A stretch of 64,000 nt of DNA from Asaia bogorensis (GCA_945889625.1 CAMDCE010000009.1:50506-114505); one strand, 5' to 3'; numbered from the stretch's first letter, positions 1 to 10,514 are shown. Numbers and translations: made by a program. The notes: generated by a model from the sequence alone, not told the origin.

Positions 1-281
1 ATGGCGGCCAGCGCCGACAGCGGCACCAGCACGACCAGGCCGGCCATGACCCAGCCCGGCACGTTGCCCCGGGACCGCGCGATCAGCAGCAGAACGACCA
101 CGGCAATCCACAGCGCGATTGTGAAGATCATGGCGAAAGCCACCGACATGCCGTTGCCGGCAAGATCGCTGCTGCGCGAATAAACCACGTTTATCGAGGC
201 CGCTGCGTAGAGAAACGCGGCGAGCACGAGGACGATGACGAAGCCGTAGGGAAATCTGCGGGAGGGAGCCGCCGCCGGCAT
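1..281 (-). CDS. Small membrane protein, 3' end beyond window edge
   Basis: This gene is absent from the ORF track because its stop lies outside the window. Reading the minus strand from ATG at 281 gives 93 codons with no stop. The peptide starts MPAAAPSRRFPYG and has three hydrophobic stretches, roughly residues 14-29, 44-65 and 75-93, so it is an inner-membrane protein. It starts 4 bases after the aldolase stop, and a GGAG in the end of the aldolase gene serves as ribosome binding site, so the two are probably co-translated. I do not recognise the family. A small integral membrane or transporter subunit is possible. Confidence 0.6.
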   Translation of the reverse strand, partial: MPAAAPSRRFPYGFVIVLVLAAFLYAAASINVVYSRSSDLAGNGMSVAFAMIFTIALWIAVVVLLLIARSRGNVPGWVMAGLVVLVPLSALAA

Positions 282-285
282 TCGT

Positions 286-1017
286 CTACTCCGCCGCCTC
301 CTCGTGCATGACGTTGTCGGCGCGCGTCGGGTAGATGATACGCTCGGCGAAGCGGTACATCTCCTCGATCTCCTGTTGCGAGCGGTAGGCGGGCTTCGTG
401 CCCCTGAGCGCCGCGTGCTGTTCGGCGACTATGCAGCGGCGGATCTCCGCCGTCATGGTGTTCAGACGGTGATAGGCCTCCGAGACATTGCGGCCGAAGG
501 TCGTGAGGCCGTGGCCGACCAGCACGATGGAATTGGTGTTTTGAACGAACGAAGCGACCGAGCTGACATCGGCCTCGACGTCGACGTGGGCGGGCACGAA
601 ATGCACCGGCTTGCCCAACACGAAGGGCGGGTCGAGCGACAGCACCTTGAACTCCAGAGGCGCACCGGAGCTGTAGAGCGACAGAACAGCATCGTCGTGG
701 ACATGGATGGTGGCGCCGAGGTCGGGGCGAAGCCGCAAAATCTCGCGGCTGAGATTGTGGCCGACCGAGGTCATGCGCTCGCCCCATACGATCCTGGTCG
801 TGGGCACGTCGGTGATGACGATGTTCTCTACCTCCATCTCCTCGAGCGAGATTTCGGCATGCTTGGTGTAGGCAAGGCCATGCGGGAAGTCGGGATGGGG
901 CACACGCATCACGATGTTGCCCAGCGTGTTGTGGACATAGCCGCGGCCGGCGACCAGGCGAGCGTACTTGACGAACTGGCGGCCGATGGCGGGATCGAAG
1001 ACGACTGGTGTCGGCAT
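286..1017 (-). CDS. Class II aldolase/adducin family protein
   Basis: A cytosolic, metal-dependent sugar-phosphate aldolase or dehydratase of 243 residues. Family landmarks are visible: a GN phosphate-binding segment (NTLGN, about residue 36), HVHDD carrying the two metal histidines about residue 105, and GHGLTTFG about residue 168 for the third. The ORF track starts at TTG 1032, but ATG at 1017 follows GGAGGAAACAGCC and is the better start. The family includes L-fuculose-phosphate aldolase, methylthioribulose-1-phosphate dehydratase (MtnB) and 5-methylthioribulose-1-phosphate aldolase. The nearby mtnA makes the last two attractive, but sequence alone does not settle the substrate. It is followed by a coupled membrane protein gene. 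Confidence 0.8.
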   Translation of the reverse strand: MPTPVVFDPAIGRQFVKYARLVAGRGYVHNTLGNIVMRVPHPDFPHGLAYTKHAEISLEEMEVENIVITDVPTTRIVWGERMTSVGHNLSREILRLRPDLGATIHVHDDAVLSLYSSGAPLEFKVLSLDPPFVLGKPVHFVPAHVDVEADVSSVASFVQNTNSIVLVGHGLTTFGRNVSEAYHRLNTMTAEIRRCIVAEQHAALRGTKPAYRSQQEIEEMYRFAERIIYPTRADNVMHEEAAE

Positions 1018-1043
1018 GGCTGTTTCCTCCAAGGCTGAACCTA

Positions 1044-1505
1044 TCAGGCGAGCGGCAGCGCCGTCCCCTGCTTCACCGGCCTGAGCGCAAATGAACTCCT
1101 GATCTGGGCGATGCCTGCGATCTTGGTGAAGTCCATGACGAAACGCTCGTAGGCCTCGAGGTCGGGCACCACGACGCGCAGCAGGTAGTCGCTATCGCCG
1201 GTCATCAGGTAGCACTCCATGACCTCGGGCCGCAGGGCGGCGGCGCGCTCGAAGTCCTTCAGCGACTTTTCGTTCTGGGTGGAAAGCGACACGCTCATGA
1301 AGACGTTGACCGACAGACCCACCGACTTGGCATCGAGCAAGGCTGCATAGCCCTTGATGACCCCCGCCTCCTCCAGCGCCTTCACGCGCCGCCAGCAGGG
1401 CGACGACGACAGTCCGACCTTTTCGGCCAGGTCGGTGTTGGAAAGACGGCCGTCATGCTGGAGACGCTCTAGGATGCGGCGGTCGATGGCATCTAGGGTG
1501 ATCAT
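1044..1505 (-). CDS. Lrp/AsnC family transcriptional regulator
   Basis: A 153-residue feast/famine regulator. An N-terminal helix-turn-helix (about residues 5-60, with LSNTDLAEKVGLSSSPCWRR) is followed by an alpha/beta ligand-binding domain (about 65-150, including GDSDYLLRVVV). Such proteins bind DNA as dimers or octamers and respond to amino acids. It starts with ATG at 1505 and is divergent from the E1-like gene at 1599, so it probably controls that gene and perhaps itself. The arrangement resembles mdeR-mdeB of Pseudomonas methionine catabolism, where an Lrp regulator faces an E1-type 2-oxobutyrate dehydrogenase. No methionine gamma-lyase gene is present here. Confidence 0.9.
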   Translation of the reverse strand: MITLDAIDRRILERLQHDGRLSNTDLAEKVGLSSSPCWRRVKALEEAGVIKGYAALLDAKSVGLSVNVFMSVSLSTQNEKSLKDFERAAALRPEVMECYLMTGDSDYLLRVVVPDLEAYERFVMDFTKIAGIAQIRSSFALRPVKQGTALPLA

Positions 1506-1598
1506 TGCTCTAACTTCGAGATTCTAGCATAATTCTACCCTATACAGAGCTTTTTTCGATCTAAACGCAAGGATTTTCCCCGTCCGGAGGCGTATCCC
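1506..1598. promoter_or_regulatory. Divergent promoter/operator region of Lrp regulator and E1 gene
   Basis: 93 bp between divergent starts, much richer in A/T than the surroundings. Two ATTCTA direct repeats (1521-1526 and 1532-1537) sit 11 bp apart, one helical turn, as expected for Lrp-type binding. GGAGG at 1586-1590 lies 8 nt before the GTG start of the plus-strand gene. Operator assignment is inferred. Confidence 0.45.
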
Positions 1599-3974
1599 GT
1601 GACCATGACCACGCTCGCTCCCGTTCAGGAACTGAGAGGGCAACGCCTGCGCCTGCTCCGCGAGTTGGAGCGCAAGGTCCTGTGGCTGAGCGCCTGGACC
1701 ATCCATCACGCCAATCATCTCAGACCCAACCACGACGGGCTGAAGGTCGGTGGGCATCAGGCCTCCTGCGCCTCGCTCGCCACGGTGATGACCGCGCTCT
1801 ATTTTTCGGTGCTCCGCCCGGAAGACAGGGTGGCGGTGAAGCCGCACGCCTCGCCGGTGTTCCACGCCATCCAGTACCTGTTCGGCCACCAGACGCAGCA
1901 CAAGCTCGAGAGCTTCCGCGCGCTGGGCGGGGCACAGTCCTATCCGTCACGCACCAAGGATGTCGACGACGTCGATTTCTCGACCGGCTCGGTGGGACTC
2001 GGCGTCGCCATGACGCTGTTCGCCTCGATCGTGCAGGACTATGTGCGGCTGAAGGGGCTGGCGCCTGCGGATCGCCAAGGTAACGAGCAGAGGGCGGGAC
2101 GCATGGTGGCGCTGGTCGGCGACGCCGAGCTCGACGAGGGCAACATCTTCGAAGCCCTGCTCGAAGGCTGGAAGCACGACGTCAGGAATCTCTGGTGGGT
2201 GATCGACTACAACCGCCAGAGCCTCGACGGCGTGGTCAACGACCGGCTGTTCGGCCGGATCGGCGAGATGTTCGAGCTGGTCGGCTGGCGCGTCGTCACC
2301 CTGAAGTACGGCAAGCTCCTGGAGGCAGCCTTCGCCCAGCCCGACGGCGGCCATCTGCGCGACTGGATCGACGCCTGCCCCAACTCGCTCTATTCGGCGC
2401 TGGTCTACATGGGAGGGCCGGGCTGGCGCGAGGCGCTGAACCGCGACCTCAACCAGTATCCCGGTGTGAGGCGCATCCTTGAGCAGCACGACGATGCCAC
2501 CCTGCACCGGCTCATGACCAATCTCGCCGGCAACGACATGCAGGCAGTCCTCGACGCCTTCGAGGGCATCGACGACGACAAGCCGACCTGCTTCATCGCC
2601 TACACCATCAAGGGCCAGGGCCTGCCCTTCGCCGGCCACAAGGACAACCACTCCGGCCTGATGACGCTCGACCAGATGGCGGGCTTCAAGAAGGGCATGG
2701 GCATCGAAGACGGCCGCGAATGGGAAAGGTTCGCGGGCCTCACCGCCCCTCCCGCCGAGTTGCAGGCCTTCCTCGAACAAGCGCCGTTCAACGTCGAAGG
2801 CCGCCGCCGGACCGAGGCGCCTGCCGTCGCCATTCCGGCTGCGCTGCCCAAGCCCGCGGACAAGAAGTCCAGTACCCAGGAAGGCTTCGGCAAGATCCTG
2901 AACGCCATCGCCGCCGAGGATGGCGAGCTGTCGCAGCGCATCGTCACGACCTCGCCCGACGTCTCGGTCTCGACCAATTTGGGCGCGTGGATCAACCGGC
3001 GCGGCCTGTTCGGCCATTCCGAGGCCGAGGATGTGTTCCGCGAGCTCAAGGTCGTGTCGGCCCAACTGTGGCGCAAGACGCCGCGCGGCCAGCATATCGA
3101 GCTCGGCATCGCCGAGAACAACCTGTTCATCGAGCTTGCCGCCCTGGGCCTCAGCCACGAGCTGTTCGGCACGCGCCTGCTGCCGATCGGCACTCTCTAC
3201 GACCCCTTCATTGCCCGCGGCCTCGATGCGCTGAACTACGCTTGCTACCAGGACGCGCGATTCATGATCGTGGCCACACCGTCGGGCGTGACCCTGGCGC
3301 CTGAAGGCGGGGCGCATCAGAGCATCCACACGCCTCTGATCGGCATCGGCCAGCCCGGGTTGTTGAGCTACGAGCCCGCCTATGTCGACGAGCTGGTCAC
3401 CCTCATGCGCTTCGGCCTCGATCATATGCAGCAGCCCGACGGCTGCTCGATCTATCTCCGGCTCTCGACCCGCAGCCTGGCACAGCCCGAACGGACGCTC
3501 TCCGACGCCCAGCAGGCCGACGTCATCGCCGGCGGCTACTGGTACGCACCGCCCGAGGCCGACGCCGACGTGGCTATCGTGGCCATGGGCGCCGTCACAC
3601 CCGAGGCGATCGCGGCCCATCGAAGCATCCTGCGCGACTTCGCGGGCGCCGGGCTCCTGGTGCTGACCTCGCCCGACCGCCTGCATGCCGACTGGCTTAC
3701 AGCCCAGCGCAACCGCGGCCGCACCGCGGGTGTGGTCGATCGGTCGCCCAGCCCCATCGAGCGCCTGCTGGCGCCCTTGTCGCGCGATGCCTGCATCATC
3801 ACCGTGATGGACGGCCATCCGCTGGCGCTCTCCTGGCTTGGATCCGTGCGCGGCCAGAGGGTCGTGCCGCTCGGCGTCGAGACTTTCGGCCAATCGGGTG
3901 ACATCGCCGACCTCTACCGGACCTACAGGCTCGACGCCGCGGCCATAATCGACGCGGTGGCGCGCGCCGTCTAA
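1599..3974 (+). CDS. Transketolase-like 2-oxoacid dehydrogenase E1 (AceE/MdeB type)
   Basis: A 791-residue thiamine-diphosphate enzyme. The N-terminal half holds the cofactor motif GDAELDEGN at about residue 174 and a downstream DYNRQSLDG. The middle is a pyrimidine-binding domain (E-type IAENNLFIELAALGLS, about residues 510-525), followed by a transketolase C-terminal domain. This is the single-chain homodimeric E1 plan of AceE, but about 100 residues shorter than typical AceE. The likely reaction is oxidative decarboxylation of a 2-oxoacid, with E2 and E3 supplied elsewhere. The GTG start is supported by GGAGG 8 nt upstream. It faces an Lrp regulator and is 9 nt upstream of mtnA, which suggests 2-oxobutyrate or another methionine-derived acid. 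A true transketolase role cannot be excluded. Confidence 0.75.
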   Translation: MTMTTLAPVQELRGQRLRLLRELERKVLWLSAWTIHHANHLRPNHDGLKVGGHQASCASLATVMTALYFSVLRPEDRVAVKPHASPVFHAIQYLFGHQTQHKLESFRALGGAQSYPSRTKDVDDVDFSTGSVGLGVAMTLFASIVQDYVRLKGLAPADRQGNEQRAGRMVALVGDAELDEGNIFEALLEGWKHDVRNLWWVIDYNRQSLDGVVNDRLFGRIGEMFELVGWRVVTLKYGKLLEAAFAQPDGGHLRDWIDACPNSLYSALVYMGGPGWREALNRDLNQYPGVRRILEQHDDATLHRLMTNLAGNDMQAVLDAFEGIDDDKPTCFIAYTIKGQGLPFAGHKDNHSGLMTLDQMAGFKKGMGIEDGREWERFAGLTAPPAELQAFLEQAPFNVEGRRRTEAPAVAIPAALPKPADKKSSTQEGFGKILNAIAAEDGELSQRIVTTSPDVSVSTNLGAWINRRGLFGHSEAEDVFRELKVVSAQLWRKTPRGQHIELGIAENNLFIELAALGLSHELFGTRLLPIGTLYDPFIARGLDALNYACYQDARFMIVATPSGVTLAPEGGAHQSIHTPLIGIGQPGLLSYEPAYVDELVTLMRFGLDHMQQPDGCSIYLRLSTRSLAQPERTLSDAQQADVIAGGYWYAPPEADADVAIVAMGAVTPEAIAAHRSILRDFAGAGLLVLTSPDRLHADWLTAQRNRGRTAGVVDRSPSPIERLLAPLSRDACIITVMDGHPLALSWLGSVRGQRVVPLGVETFGQSGDIADLYRTYRLDAAAIIDAVARAV

Positions 3975-3983
3975 ACTCGCGGC

Positions 3984-5078
<1,095 letters not shown>

Positions 5079-5079
5079 G

Positions 5080-6480
5080 CTACTTCGCGACGTAGGGGCT
5101 CACCATTTTCTTCGGGTCGACGACCCGGTCGAACTCGGCTTCGCTCACGAAGCCCAGTTGCAACGCCGCCGCCTTCAGGGTGAGGTCGTGGTCCATGGCG
5201 TGGTGGGCGATCTGCGAGGCCTTGTCATAGCCGATGACAGGCGCCAGCGCCGTCACCAGCATCAGCGAGCGCTCGACATACTCGGTGATCTTCTTGAGGT
5301 TGGGCTTGGCGCCTTCGACCAGGAACTTGCGGAAATTGGTGCAGCCGTCGGTCATCAGGGTGATCGAATTGGTGATATTGAAGATGATCAGCGGCTTGTA
5401 GACGTTCATTTCGAGATAGCCGCCGGCGCCGCCGAATCCCACCGCGACGTCGTTGGCCATGACCTGCACCGAGAGCATGGTCAGCGCCTCGGCCTGGGTC
5501 GGATTGACCTTGCCCGGCATGATCGAGGAGCCGGGCTCGTTCTCGGGAATGATCAGCTCGGCGAACCCGGCGCGCGGCCCGCACGACATCAGTCGGATGT
5601 CGTTGGCGATCTTGTAGAGCGAGGCGGCAAGGGTGCGGAAGGTGCCGGAGAGCTGCACCAGCGCATCGTGCGATCCCTGCACGGTGAACTTGTTGGGTGC
5701 CGACACGAACGGCAGGCCGGTCAGCCTGGCGATCTCGGCCGCGCCCGCTTCGGCAAAGCCAGGTGCTGCATTGATGCCGGTGCCGACCGCCGTGCCGCCC
5801 AGCGCCAGGCGGTAGACGCTTTTCAGGGCATCGTCGATGCGCTCGAGGTTGTCGGCCAGCATGCCGGCATAGCCCGACCACTCCTGACCGAGCGTGATCG
5901 GCGTGGCATCCTGCATGTGGGTGCGGCCGATCTTGACGATATCGGCCCACGCCTTGGCCTTGGCGTCGATGGCGTCGTGCAGCGCCTTGACGGCCGGGAT
6001 CAGCCGTTTGGTCGTCTCGACCGCCGCCGCGACGTACATCGCCGACGGGAAGGTGTCGTTGGACGACTGGGACATGTTGACGTGGTCGTTGGGATGGACC
6101 GGCTTCTTGCTGCCGAGCGGCGTGCCTGCGATCTGGCAGCAACGGTTGGACATCACCTCGTTCACGTTCATGTTGAACTGGGTGCCGCTGCCGGTCATCC
6201 AGACGTGAAGCGGGAACATGTCGTGATGCTGGCCGGCGAGGATCTCGTCGCAGACAGCGAGAATCAATTTATGGGTCTGGTCGTCAAGCCGCTTGCCGGC
6301 ATGGTTGGCGTTGGCCGCCGCCTTCTTCAGTACGGCATAAGAGGTGATCATCTCGCGCGGGATCAGGTCCTTGCCGATGCTGAAATGCTCCAGCGAGCGC
6401 TGGGTCTGCGCGCCCCACAGCTTGTCGGCCGGGACGTTCACCTCACCGAGGCTGTCGAATTCCTTGCGAACGTCCGCCAT
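5080..6480 (-). CDS. fumC: Fumarate hydratase, class II
   Basis: A 466-residue iron-independent fumarase that interconverts fumarate and L-malate in the TCA cycle. The length is typical. The family signature [13 protein letters not shown] is intact, as are [13 protein letters not shown] and the substrate-loop region [17 protein letters not shown] at 6480 gives an N-terminus, [14 protein letters not shown], typical of FumC. It lies tail-to-tail with mtnA and divergent from the cupin-mqo run. With malate:quinone oxidoreductase just upstream on the other strand, the region contributes two consecutive TCA steps, fumarate to malate to oxaloacetate. Confidence 0.95.
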   Translation of the reverse strand: MADVRKEFDSLGEVNVPADKLWGAQTQRSLEHFSIGKDLIPREMITSYAVLKKAAANANHAGKRLDDQTHKLILAVCDEILAGQHHDMFPLHVWMTGSGTQFNMNVNEVMSNRCCQIAGTPLGSKKPVHPNDHVNMSQSSNDTFPSAMYVAAAVETTKRLIPAVKALHDAIDAKAKAWADIVKIGRTHMQDATPITLGQEWSGYAGMLADNLERIDDALKSVYRLALGGTAVGTGINAAPGFAEAGAAEIARLTGLPFVSAPNKFTVQGSHDALVQLSGTFRTLAASLYKIANDIRLMSCGPRAGFAELIIPENEPGSSIMPGKVNPTQAEALTMLSVQVMANDVAVGFGGAGGYLEMNVYKPLIIFNITNSITLMTDGCTNFRKFLVEGAKPNLKKITEYVERSLMLVTALAPVIGYDKASQIAHHAMDHDLTLKAAALQLGFVSEAEFDRVVDPKKMVSPYVAK

Positions 6481-6563
6481 GTTGTTTTCCTTGATTGCGA
6501 ATTCCGAACGTCGCCGACGCTAACAAACGCGACGCCGCGGCGAAAGGGCGGTACGATGGCGTC

Positions 6564-6959
6564 ATGACCAGATGCGTTCGGCTGTGGACCGGAGACGATG
6601 GGGAATCCCATTTCGAAGAGGGGCAGATCGCCCTCGAGTCCGGCGTCCACGGCGATCTCTTGAGCGAAAAGATGCCCGTGACGACCATGTCGTTCCAGGA
6701 GACGGCATCCGGCGGAACCCTCGACTGGCACACCGCCCCGGTCCGCCAGCTTGTCATCACCTTGAGCGGAACCTTGGACTTCCAGACGCGCGCCAATCAG
6801 CATTTCATCCTGAAGCCCGGCGATATCCTGTTGGCCGAAGACACGGTCGGTGGTGGTCATTCTTGGCGGCTGATCGACAACCTTCCGTGGCGGCGCATCT
6901 ATGTCGTGTTGGCCCACGGCGCAGACGTTCCCTTCAAGGCGGCAAAGGCAAATCCATGA
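6564..6959 (+). CDS. Cupin domain protein
   Basis: A small single-domain cupin of about 131 residues. The two conserved beta-barrel motifs are recognisable: DWHTAPVRQLVITLSG, then KPGDILLAEDTVGGGHSW. These contain candidate metal ligands (His, Gln, Asp/Glu, His). The ORF track starts at 6495, but ATG 6564 gives the usual compact N-terminus (MTRCVRLWTGDDGES). The ribosome binding site for either start is weak. The stop overlaps the mqo start as ATGA, so it is co-translated with mqo. Its function is unknown; small cupins of this kind are often sensors or isomerase-like enzymes. Confidence 0.75.
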   Translation: MTRCVRLWTGDDGESHFEEGQIALESGVHGDLLSEKMPVTTMSFQETASGGTLDWHTAPVRQLVITLSGTLDFQTRANQHFILKPGDILLAEDTVGGGHSWRLIDNLPWRRIYVVLAHGADVPFKAAKANP

Positions 6960-8440
6960 GCAACGAAAAGGTCGATGTGGTGCTGGTCGGCGCCGGCATC
7001 ATGAGCACCACGCTCGGTGTGTTCCTCAAGGAGCTGCAGCCCCACCTCAGGCTCGAGATGATCGAGAGGATGCCGGGCGAGGCGCAGGAAAGCTCGGGCG
7101 CCTGGAACAACGCCGGTACCGGCCACGCCGCCAACTGCGAGCTCAATTACACGCCGATGAAGGCCGACGGCAGCGTCGACATCGCCAAGGCGCTCGAGGT
7201 CAATGTCGAGTTCGACATGTCGCGCCAGTTCTGGTCGTACCTCATCCGCAAGGGCGCCATCGCCACGCCCGACAGCTTCATCCATCCCGTGCCACATATG
7301 AGCTTCGTGATCGGCACTGACCGCCAGGCCTTCCTCAAGAAGCGTCACGCCGCGATGAGCGGCCATCACTGCTACCACGGCATGGAGTACACCGAGGACC
7401 ACGCCAGGATCGCCGAATGGGCGCCGCTGATCATGGAAGGGCGCGATCCCAAACAGCCGGTCGCCGCCACCCGCATCGTCAACGGCGCCGACGTGAACTA
7501 CGGCGCGCTGACCAAGAACCTGCTCGATTATCTGCGCAAGCAGGATGGCGTCGCCGTGCATTTCTCCGAGATGGTGACCGGCCTCAAGCGCCTGCCGGGC
7601 GGCGGCTGGCGGATCGAGGTCAAGAACGAGCTCAACGGCCAGAAGCGCACCATCGACACCCACTATGTTTTCCTGGGCGCCGGAGGTGCGGCTCTGCAGC
7701 TGCTGCAGAAGTCCGGCATCCCCGAGGGCAATGGCTTCGCGGGCTTCCCGGTAAGCGGCATCTGGCTGCGCTGCGGCAAGCCCGAGGTCGCCCAGCGCCA
7801 CACCGCCAAGGTCTACGGCATGGCCGCCAGCGGCTCGCCGCCGATGTCGGTGCCCCATCTCGACACGCGCATCATCGACGGCAAGCGCTGGCTGCTGTTC
7901 GGTCCCTATGCCGGCTTCTCGACCAAGTTCCTCAAGCACGGCTCGTTCTTCGACCTGCCCTTCTCGGTCCGGCCGGGCAACATCCTGCCGCTGCTCGCCG
8001 TGGCGCGGGACAACTTCCCACTCGAGGAATATCTGCTCGGCCAGGTCTTCCAGAGCTCGGGGCACCGCTTCAGGGCGCTGCGCGAGTTCTATCCGGCGAT
8101 GAAGGAGTCCGACTGGGAGCTCGATGTCGCGGGCCAGCGCGTGCAGATCATCAAGAAGGACCGGCTGCACACCGGCACTCTGAACTTCGGCACCGAGATC
8201 GTTCATTCGGCCGATTCTTCGGTGGTGGCGCTCCTCGGCGCCTCGCCCGGCGCCTCGACCGCGGTGTGGATCATGGTCCACATGCTGGAGAACTGCTTCC
8301 ACCAGCAGCTCGTCGGCCACTGGGTGCCCAAGCTCAAGGAGATGATCCCCTCCTACGGCCAGGACCTGAAGACCGACGCGGCCCTGCTGCGGCGGGTCCG
8401 CACCGCAACGGCGGAAGTCCTGGGCCTGCACGACATTTGA
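6956..8440 (+). CDS. mqo: Malate:quinone oxidoreductase
   Basis: A 494-residue peripheral membrane flavoprotein that oxidises L-malate to oxaloacetate and passes electrons to quinone. The N-terminal FAD-binding Rossmann motif VVLVGAGIMSTTLG and the conserved SSGAWNNAGTGHAANCELNYTP stretch are diagnostic. The C-terminal LLGASPGAST also matches the family. The ORF track extends to 6572, but ATG 6956 overlaps the cupin stop (ATGA) and fits family length. The stop overlaps the next gene's TTG start (TTGA). This enzyme makes the malate step independent of NAD and sits beside fumC. Confidence 0.95.
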   Translation: MSNEKVDVVLVGAGIMSTTLGVFLKELQPHLRLEMIERMPGEAQESSGAWNNAGTGHAANCELNYTPMKADGSVDIAKALEVNVEFDMSRQFWSYLIRKGAIATPDSFIHPVPHMSFVIGTDRQAFLKKRHAAMSGHHCYHGMEYTEDHARIAEWAPLIMEGRDPKQPVAATRIVNGADVNYGALTKNLLDYLRKQDGVAVHFSEMVTGLKRLPGGGWRIEVKNELNGQKRTIDTHYVFLGAGGAALQLLQKSGIPEGNGFAGFPVSGIWLRCGKPEVAQRHTAKVYGMAASGSPPMSVPHLDTRIIDGKRWLLFGPYAGFSTKFLKHGSFFDLPFSVRPGNILPLLAVARDNFPLEEYLLGQVFQSSGHRFRALREFYPAMKESDWELDVAGQRVQIIKKDRLHTGTLNFGTEIVHSADSSVVALLGASPGASTAVWIMVHMLENCFHQQLVGHWVPKLKEMIPSYGQDLKTDAALLRRVRTATAEVLGLHDI

Positions 8441-9681
8441 CCGGCGCTGCTCCCCTCACCGAAGCCGTCGAAGGCCTGCTGCGTTTTGGCGCCCTTATGC
8501 TGCGCGCCGGCGACGCGGCGTTCCGCGTACGCGAAGCGATGGGCTTGATCGCCGTAAGCCTGGGCATCGAGCGCCTGTCGCTGCACATCACGGTCCGCGG
8601 CATGACCGCCACCGTCTGGCGCGACGGCGAGCACGTGACGCTGGCGAGCGAGGTAGGATCGCTGGGCATCGACGCCTGGCGGCTGAGCGCACTGGAGCGG
8701 CTGGCCCGTGAGAGTAAGCCGGGCCTGACGCCGGCCTCGCTCGCGGCTCAGCTCGACACCATCGAGGCCAGCGGCGGATTGCGTTCGGTGCTGGTCGTGG
8801 CGATCGCGGTCGGCTTCGCCTCCGGCGCCTTCGGCTACCTGAACGGCGGCGGCCAGGTCGCGATGCTCGCGGCCTTCGTTGCGGGCGGCTTCGGCCAGGC
8901 GCTACGCATGCTGCTGTTTCGCCAGCGCCTGAACCAGTACGCCGTCACCGCAGTTTGCGGCTTCGTCGCCGCCGGCCTTTACTATCTTGTCGCCCGTCTT
9001 CTGGTTCAGGCCGGCCTGCCTTCGGACCATGGCGTGGGGATCGTGGCCGCCGTCCTGTTCCTTATCCCGGGTTTCCCTCTGGTCGCGGCCCTGCTCGACC
9101 TGCTGCAGCACCAGACCATCGCCGGCATCGTGCGGCTGGTCTATGGCATGGTCCTGCTGTTGGCCGCCGCCTTCGGCCTCGGCATCGTGGCCGCCCTCGC
9201 CGGCTTCACGGCCGCTGCCCCGCCGCCGGCGCCGCCCGACAGTCTTGCGGCAACACTGCTGTGGCGCGCGATCGCCAGCATGCTGGGCGGCTGCGGCTTT
9301 GCCATTCTCTACAACAGCTCGTTGCGCACGGTGCTGGCGGTCGGCGGACTCGCCCTGGTGGGCAACGAGCTGCGGCTGGCGCTGCATGACCACGGCTTGG
9401 CGCTTGCCTCGGCGACCTTCGTTGGCGCCTTGGCGGTCGGCCTGATGGCCTCGTTCACCCAGTCGCGCCTGCATGAGCCGCGTATCGCGCTCACCGTGCC
9501 CGGCATCATCATCATGGTGCCCGGCGCCTATGCCTTCCAGGCGGTCGTGTTGTTCAGCCAGGGCAACGTTCTGGCCGGGCTGCAGGCCGCCGTTCTGGCG
9601 GGCTTCGTGGTCGGCGCGATGGCGCTCGGCCTCGCCACGGCGCGCTTCGTGAGCGAGCGGAAGTGGCTTCTCGAATCTTGA
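8437..9681 (+). CDS. Threonine/serine exporter (ThrE family)
   Basis: A 414-residue membrane protein. The N-terminal half (about 1-115) is the soluble hydrolase-like ThrE domain, with MLRAGDAAFRVREAM and LSLHITVRGMTATVW. The rest has about ten membrane segments forming the export domain, so both ThrE halves are on one chain. It exports threonine or serine by proton antiport in characterised members. No ATG lies near the N-terminus. TTG at 8437, overlapping the mqo stop as TTGA, gives the full domain, while ATG 8500 would cut into it. It is translationally coupled to mqo and to the following hydrolase. Confidence 0.82.
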   Translation: MTGAAPLTEAVEGLLRFGALMLRAGDAAFRVREAMGLIAVSLGIERLSLHITVRGMTATVWRDGEHVTLASEVGSLGIDAWRLSALERLARESKPGLTPASLAAQLDTIEASGGLRSVLVVAIAVGFASGAFGYLNGGGQVAMLAAFVAGGFGQALRMLLFRQRLNQYAVTAVCGFVAAGLYYLVARLLVQAGLPSDHGVGIVAAVLFLIPGFPLVAALLDLLQHQTIAGIVRLVYGMVLLLAAAFGLGIVAALAGFTAAAPPPAPPDSLAATLLWRAIASMLGGCGFAILYNSSLRTVLAVGGLALVGNELRLALHDHGLALASATFVGALAVGLMASFTQSRLHEPRIALTVPGIIIMVPGAYAFQAVVLFSQGNVLAGLQAAVLAGFVVGAMALGLATARFVSERKWLLES

Positions 9682-10382
9682 GCGTGCGCTCTCTCGTCCT
9701 CCTGCCCGGTTTCATGTGCGACGCCGACCTGTGGTCCGATATGGCGCCCGATCTCGCCCGGCTGGGAACGGCGCAGTACGGCAACGTCTACGAGAATGAC
9801 ACGTTGGAACGCATGGCGCGCCGCGTGCTGCGCGAAGCGCCCCAACGGTTTGTGCTGATCGGCTTCTCCATGGGAGGCTTCGTGGCCCGTGTCCTCGCCC
9901 TGATGGCGCCCGAGCGCATCACCGGCGTCGCCTTCATCGCTTCCTCGGCGCGCGGCTACAGCGACGAGGAGACCGCGCGCCGCAAGGCAGGTTGGCAGCC
10001 CGGCAACCGGCCGCCGCGCGCCAACGGCGTCGCCGCAGGCCTGCATCCCGATCGCGAGCGCGATCCCGCGCTGCTTGCGCGGCTGCGCAGCATGCAACGG
10101 CGGCTGGGTCCCGAGGTGCGAGCCAAGCAGGCAGCCCTGGTGCGCCGCGACGGCTACGCTGATCTCGAACGCATCGCCTGCCCGTCGCTGGTCGTGGCCT
10201 GCCGCCAGGACCGGCTGCGCAGCTTCGCCGAAACCGAGCGCATGGCGCAGCATCTGCCGCACGCCCGCTTCGAGGTGATCGAGGATTGCGGCCACATGGC
10301 ACCGCTCGAGCGACCGCATGAGCTCGCGACGCTACTAGCCAACTGGATCGCGCACGACCTAGAGCATGTTCCGTCCGGCTGA
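9678..10382 (+). CDS. Alpha/beta hydrolase
   Basis: A cytosolic hydrolase of about 234 residues. The nucleophile elbow GFSMGG, an acid in ACRQDRLRS and the histidine in EDCGHMAPLERP make a complete Ser-Asp-His triad. The oxyanion region LLPGFMCDADLW sits near the N-terminus. Either TTG 9678 (TTGA overlap with the exporter stop, as at the previous junction) or GTG 9663 could be the start, and neither has a strong ribosome binding site. The substrate is unknown; the compact form resembles small esterases. Its last bases and stop codon lie inside a palindromic element. Confidence 0.75.
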   Translation: MSVRSLVLLPGFMCDADLWSDMAPDLARLGTAQYGNVYENDTLERMARRVLREAPQRFVLIGFSMGGFVARVLALMAPERITGVAFIASSARGYSDEETARRKAGWQPGNRPPRANGVAAGLHPDRERDPALLARLRSMQRRLGPEVRAKQAALVRRDGYADLERIACPSLVVACRQDRLRSFAETERMAQHLPHARFEVIEDCGHMAPLERPHELATLLANWIAHDLEHVPSG

Positions 10383-10506
10383 GGCGCGTAAACGCGCCGC
10401 AATCAGCCGGACGGAGCATGCCATTGAAGGAAACGCTTCGTACAACGCGTTTCCGGTCGACTGGAACCACTCCGCGGTTCCAGTCGACCGGAAGCCGCTC
10501 TAGCAT
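10364..10506. repeat. Compound palindromic element (three nested hairpins)
   Basis: Three inverted repeats in series. The first has 19-nt arms (10364-10382 and 10403-10421, one G-T pair) with an inner GGCGCG/CGCGCC stem. The second pairs GGAAACGC (10429-10436) with GCGTTTCC (10447-10454). The third is a perfect 18-bp stem (10451-10468 and 10476-10493, TTCCGGTCGACTGGAACC) followed by AAGCCGCTCTAG. The third stem matches in design the element at 49786-49836, so this is a dispersed family. It contains the hydrolase stop codon and may act as terminator or mRNA stabiliser. Confidence 0.8.
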
Positions 10507-10514
10507 AGCGCCGC

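Noticed and set aside
1-183. Plus-strand ORF of 60 aa at the left edge
   Set aside because: Antisense to a hydrophobic minus-strand gene that has a coupled start at 281.
6899-8431. Minus-strand ORF of 510 aa opposite mqo
   Set aside because: Shadow of mqo; no motif and no ribosome binding site.
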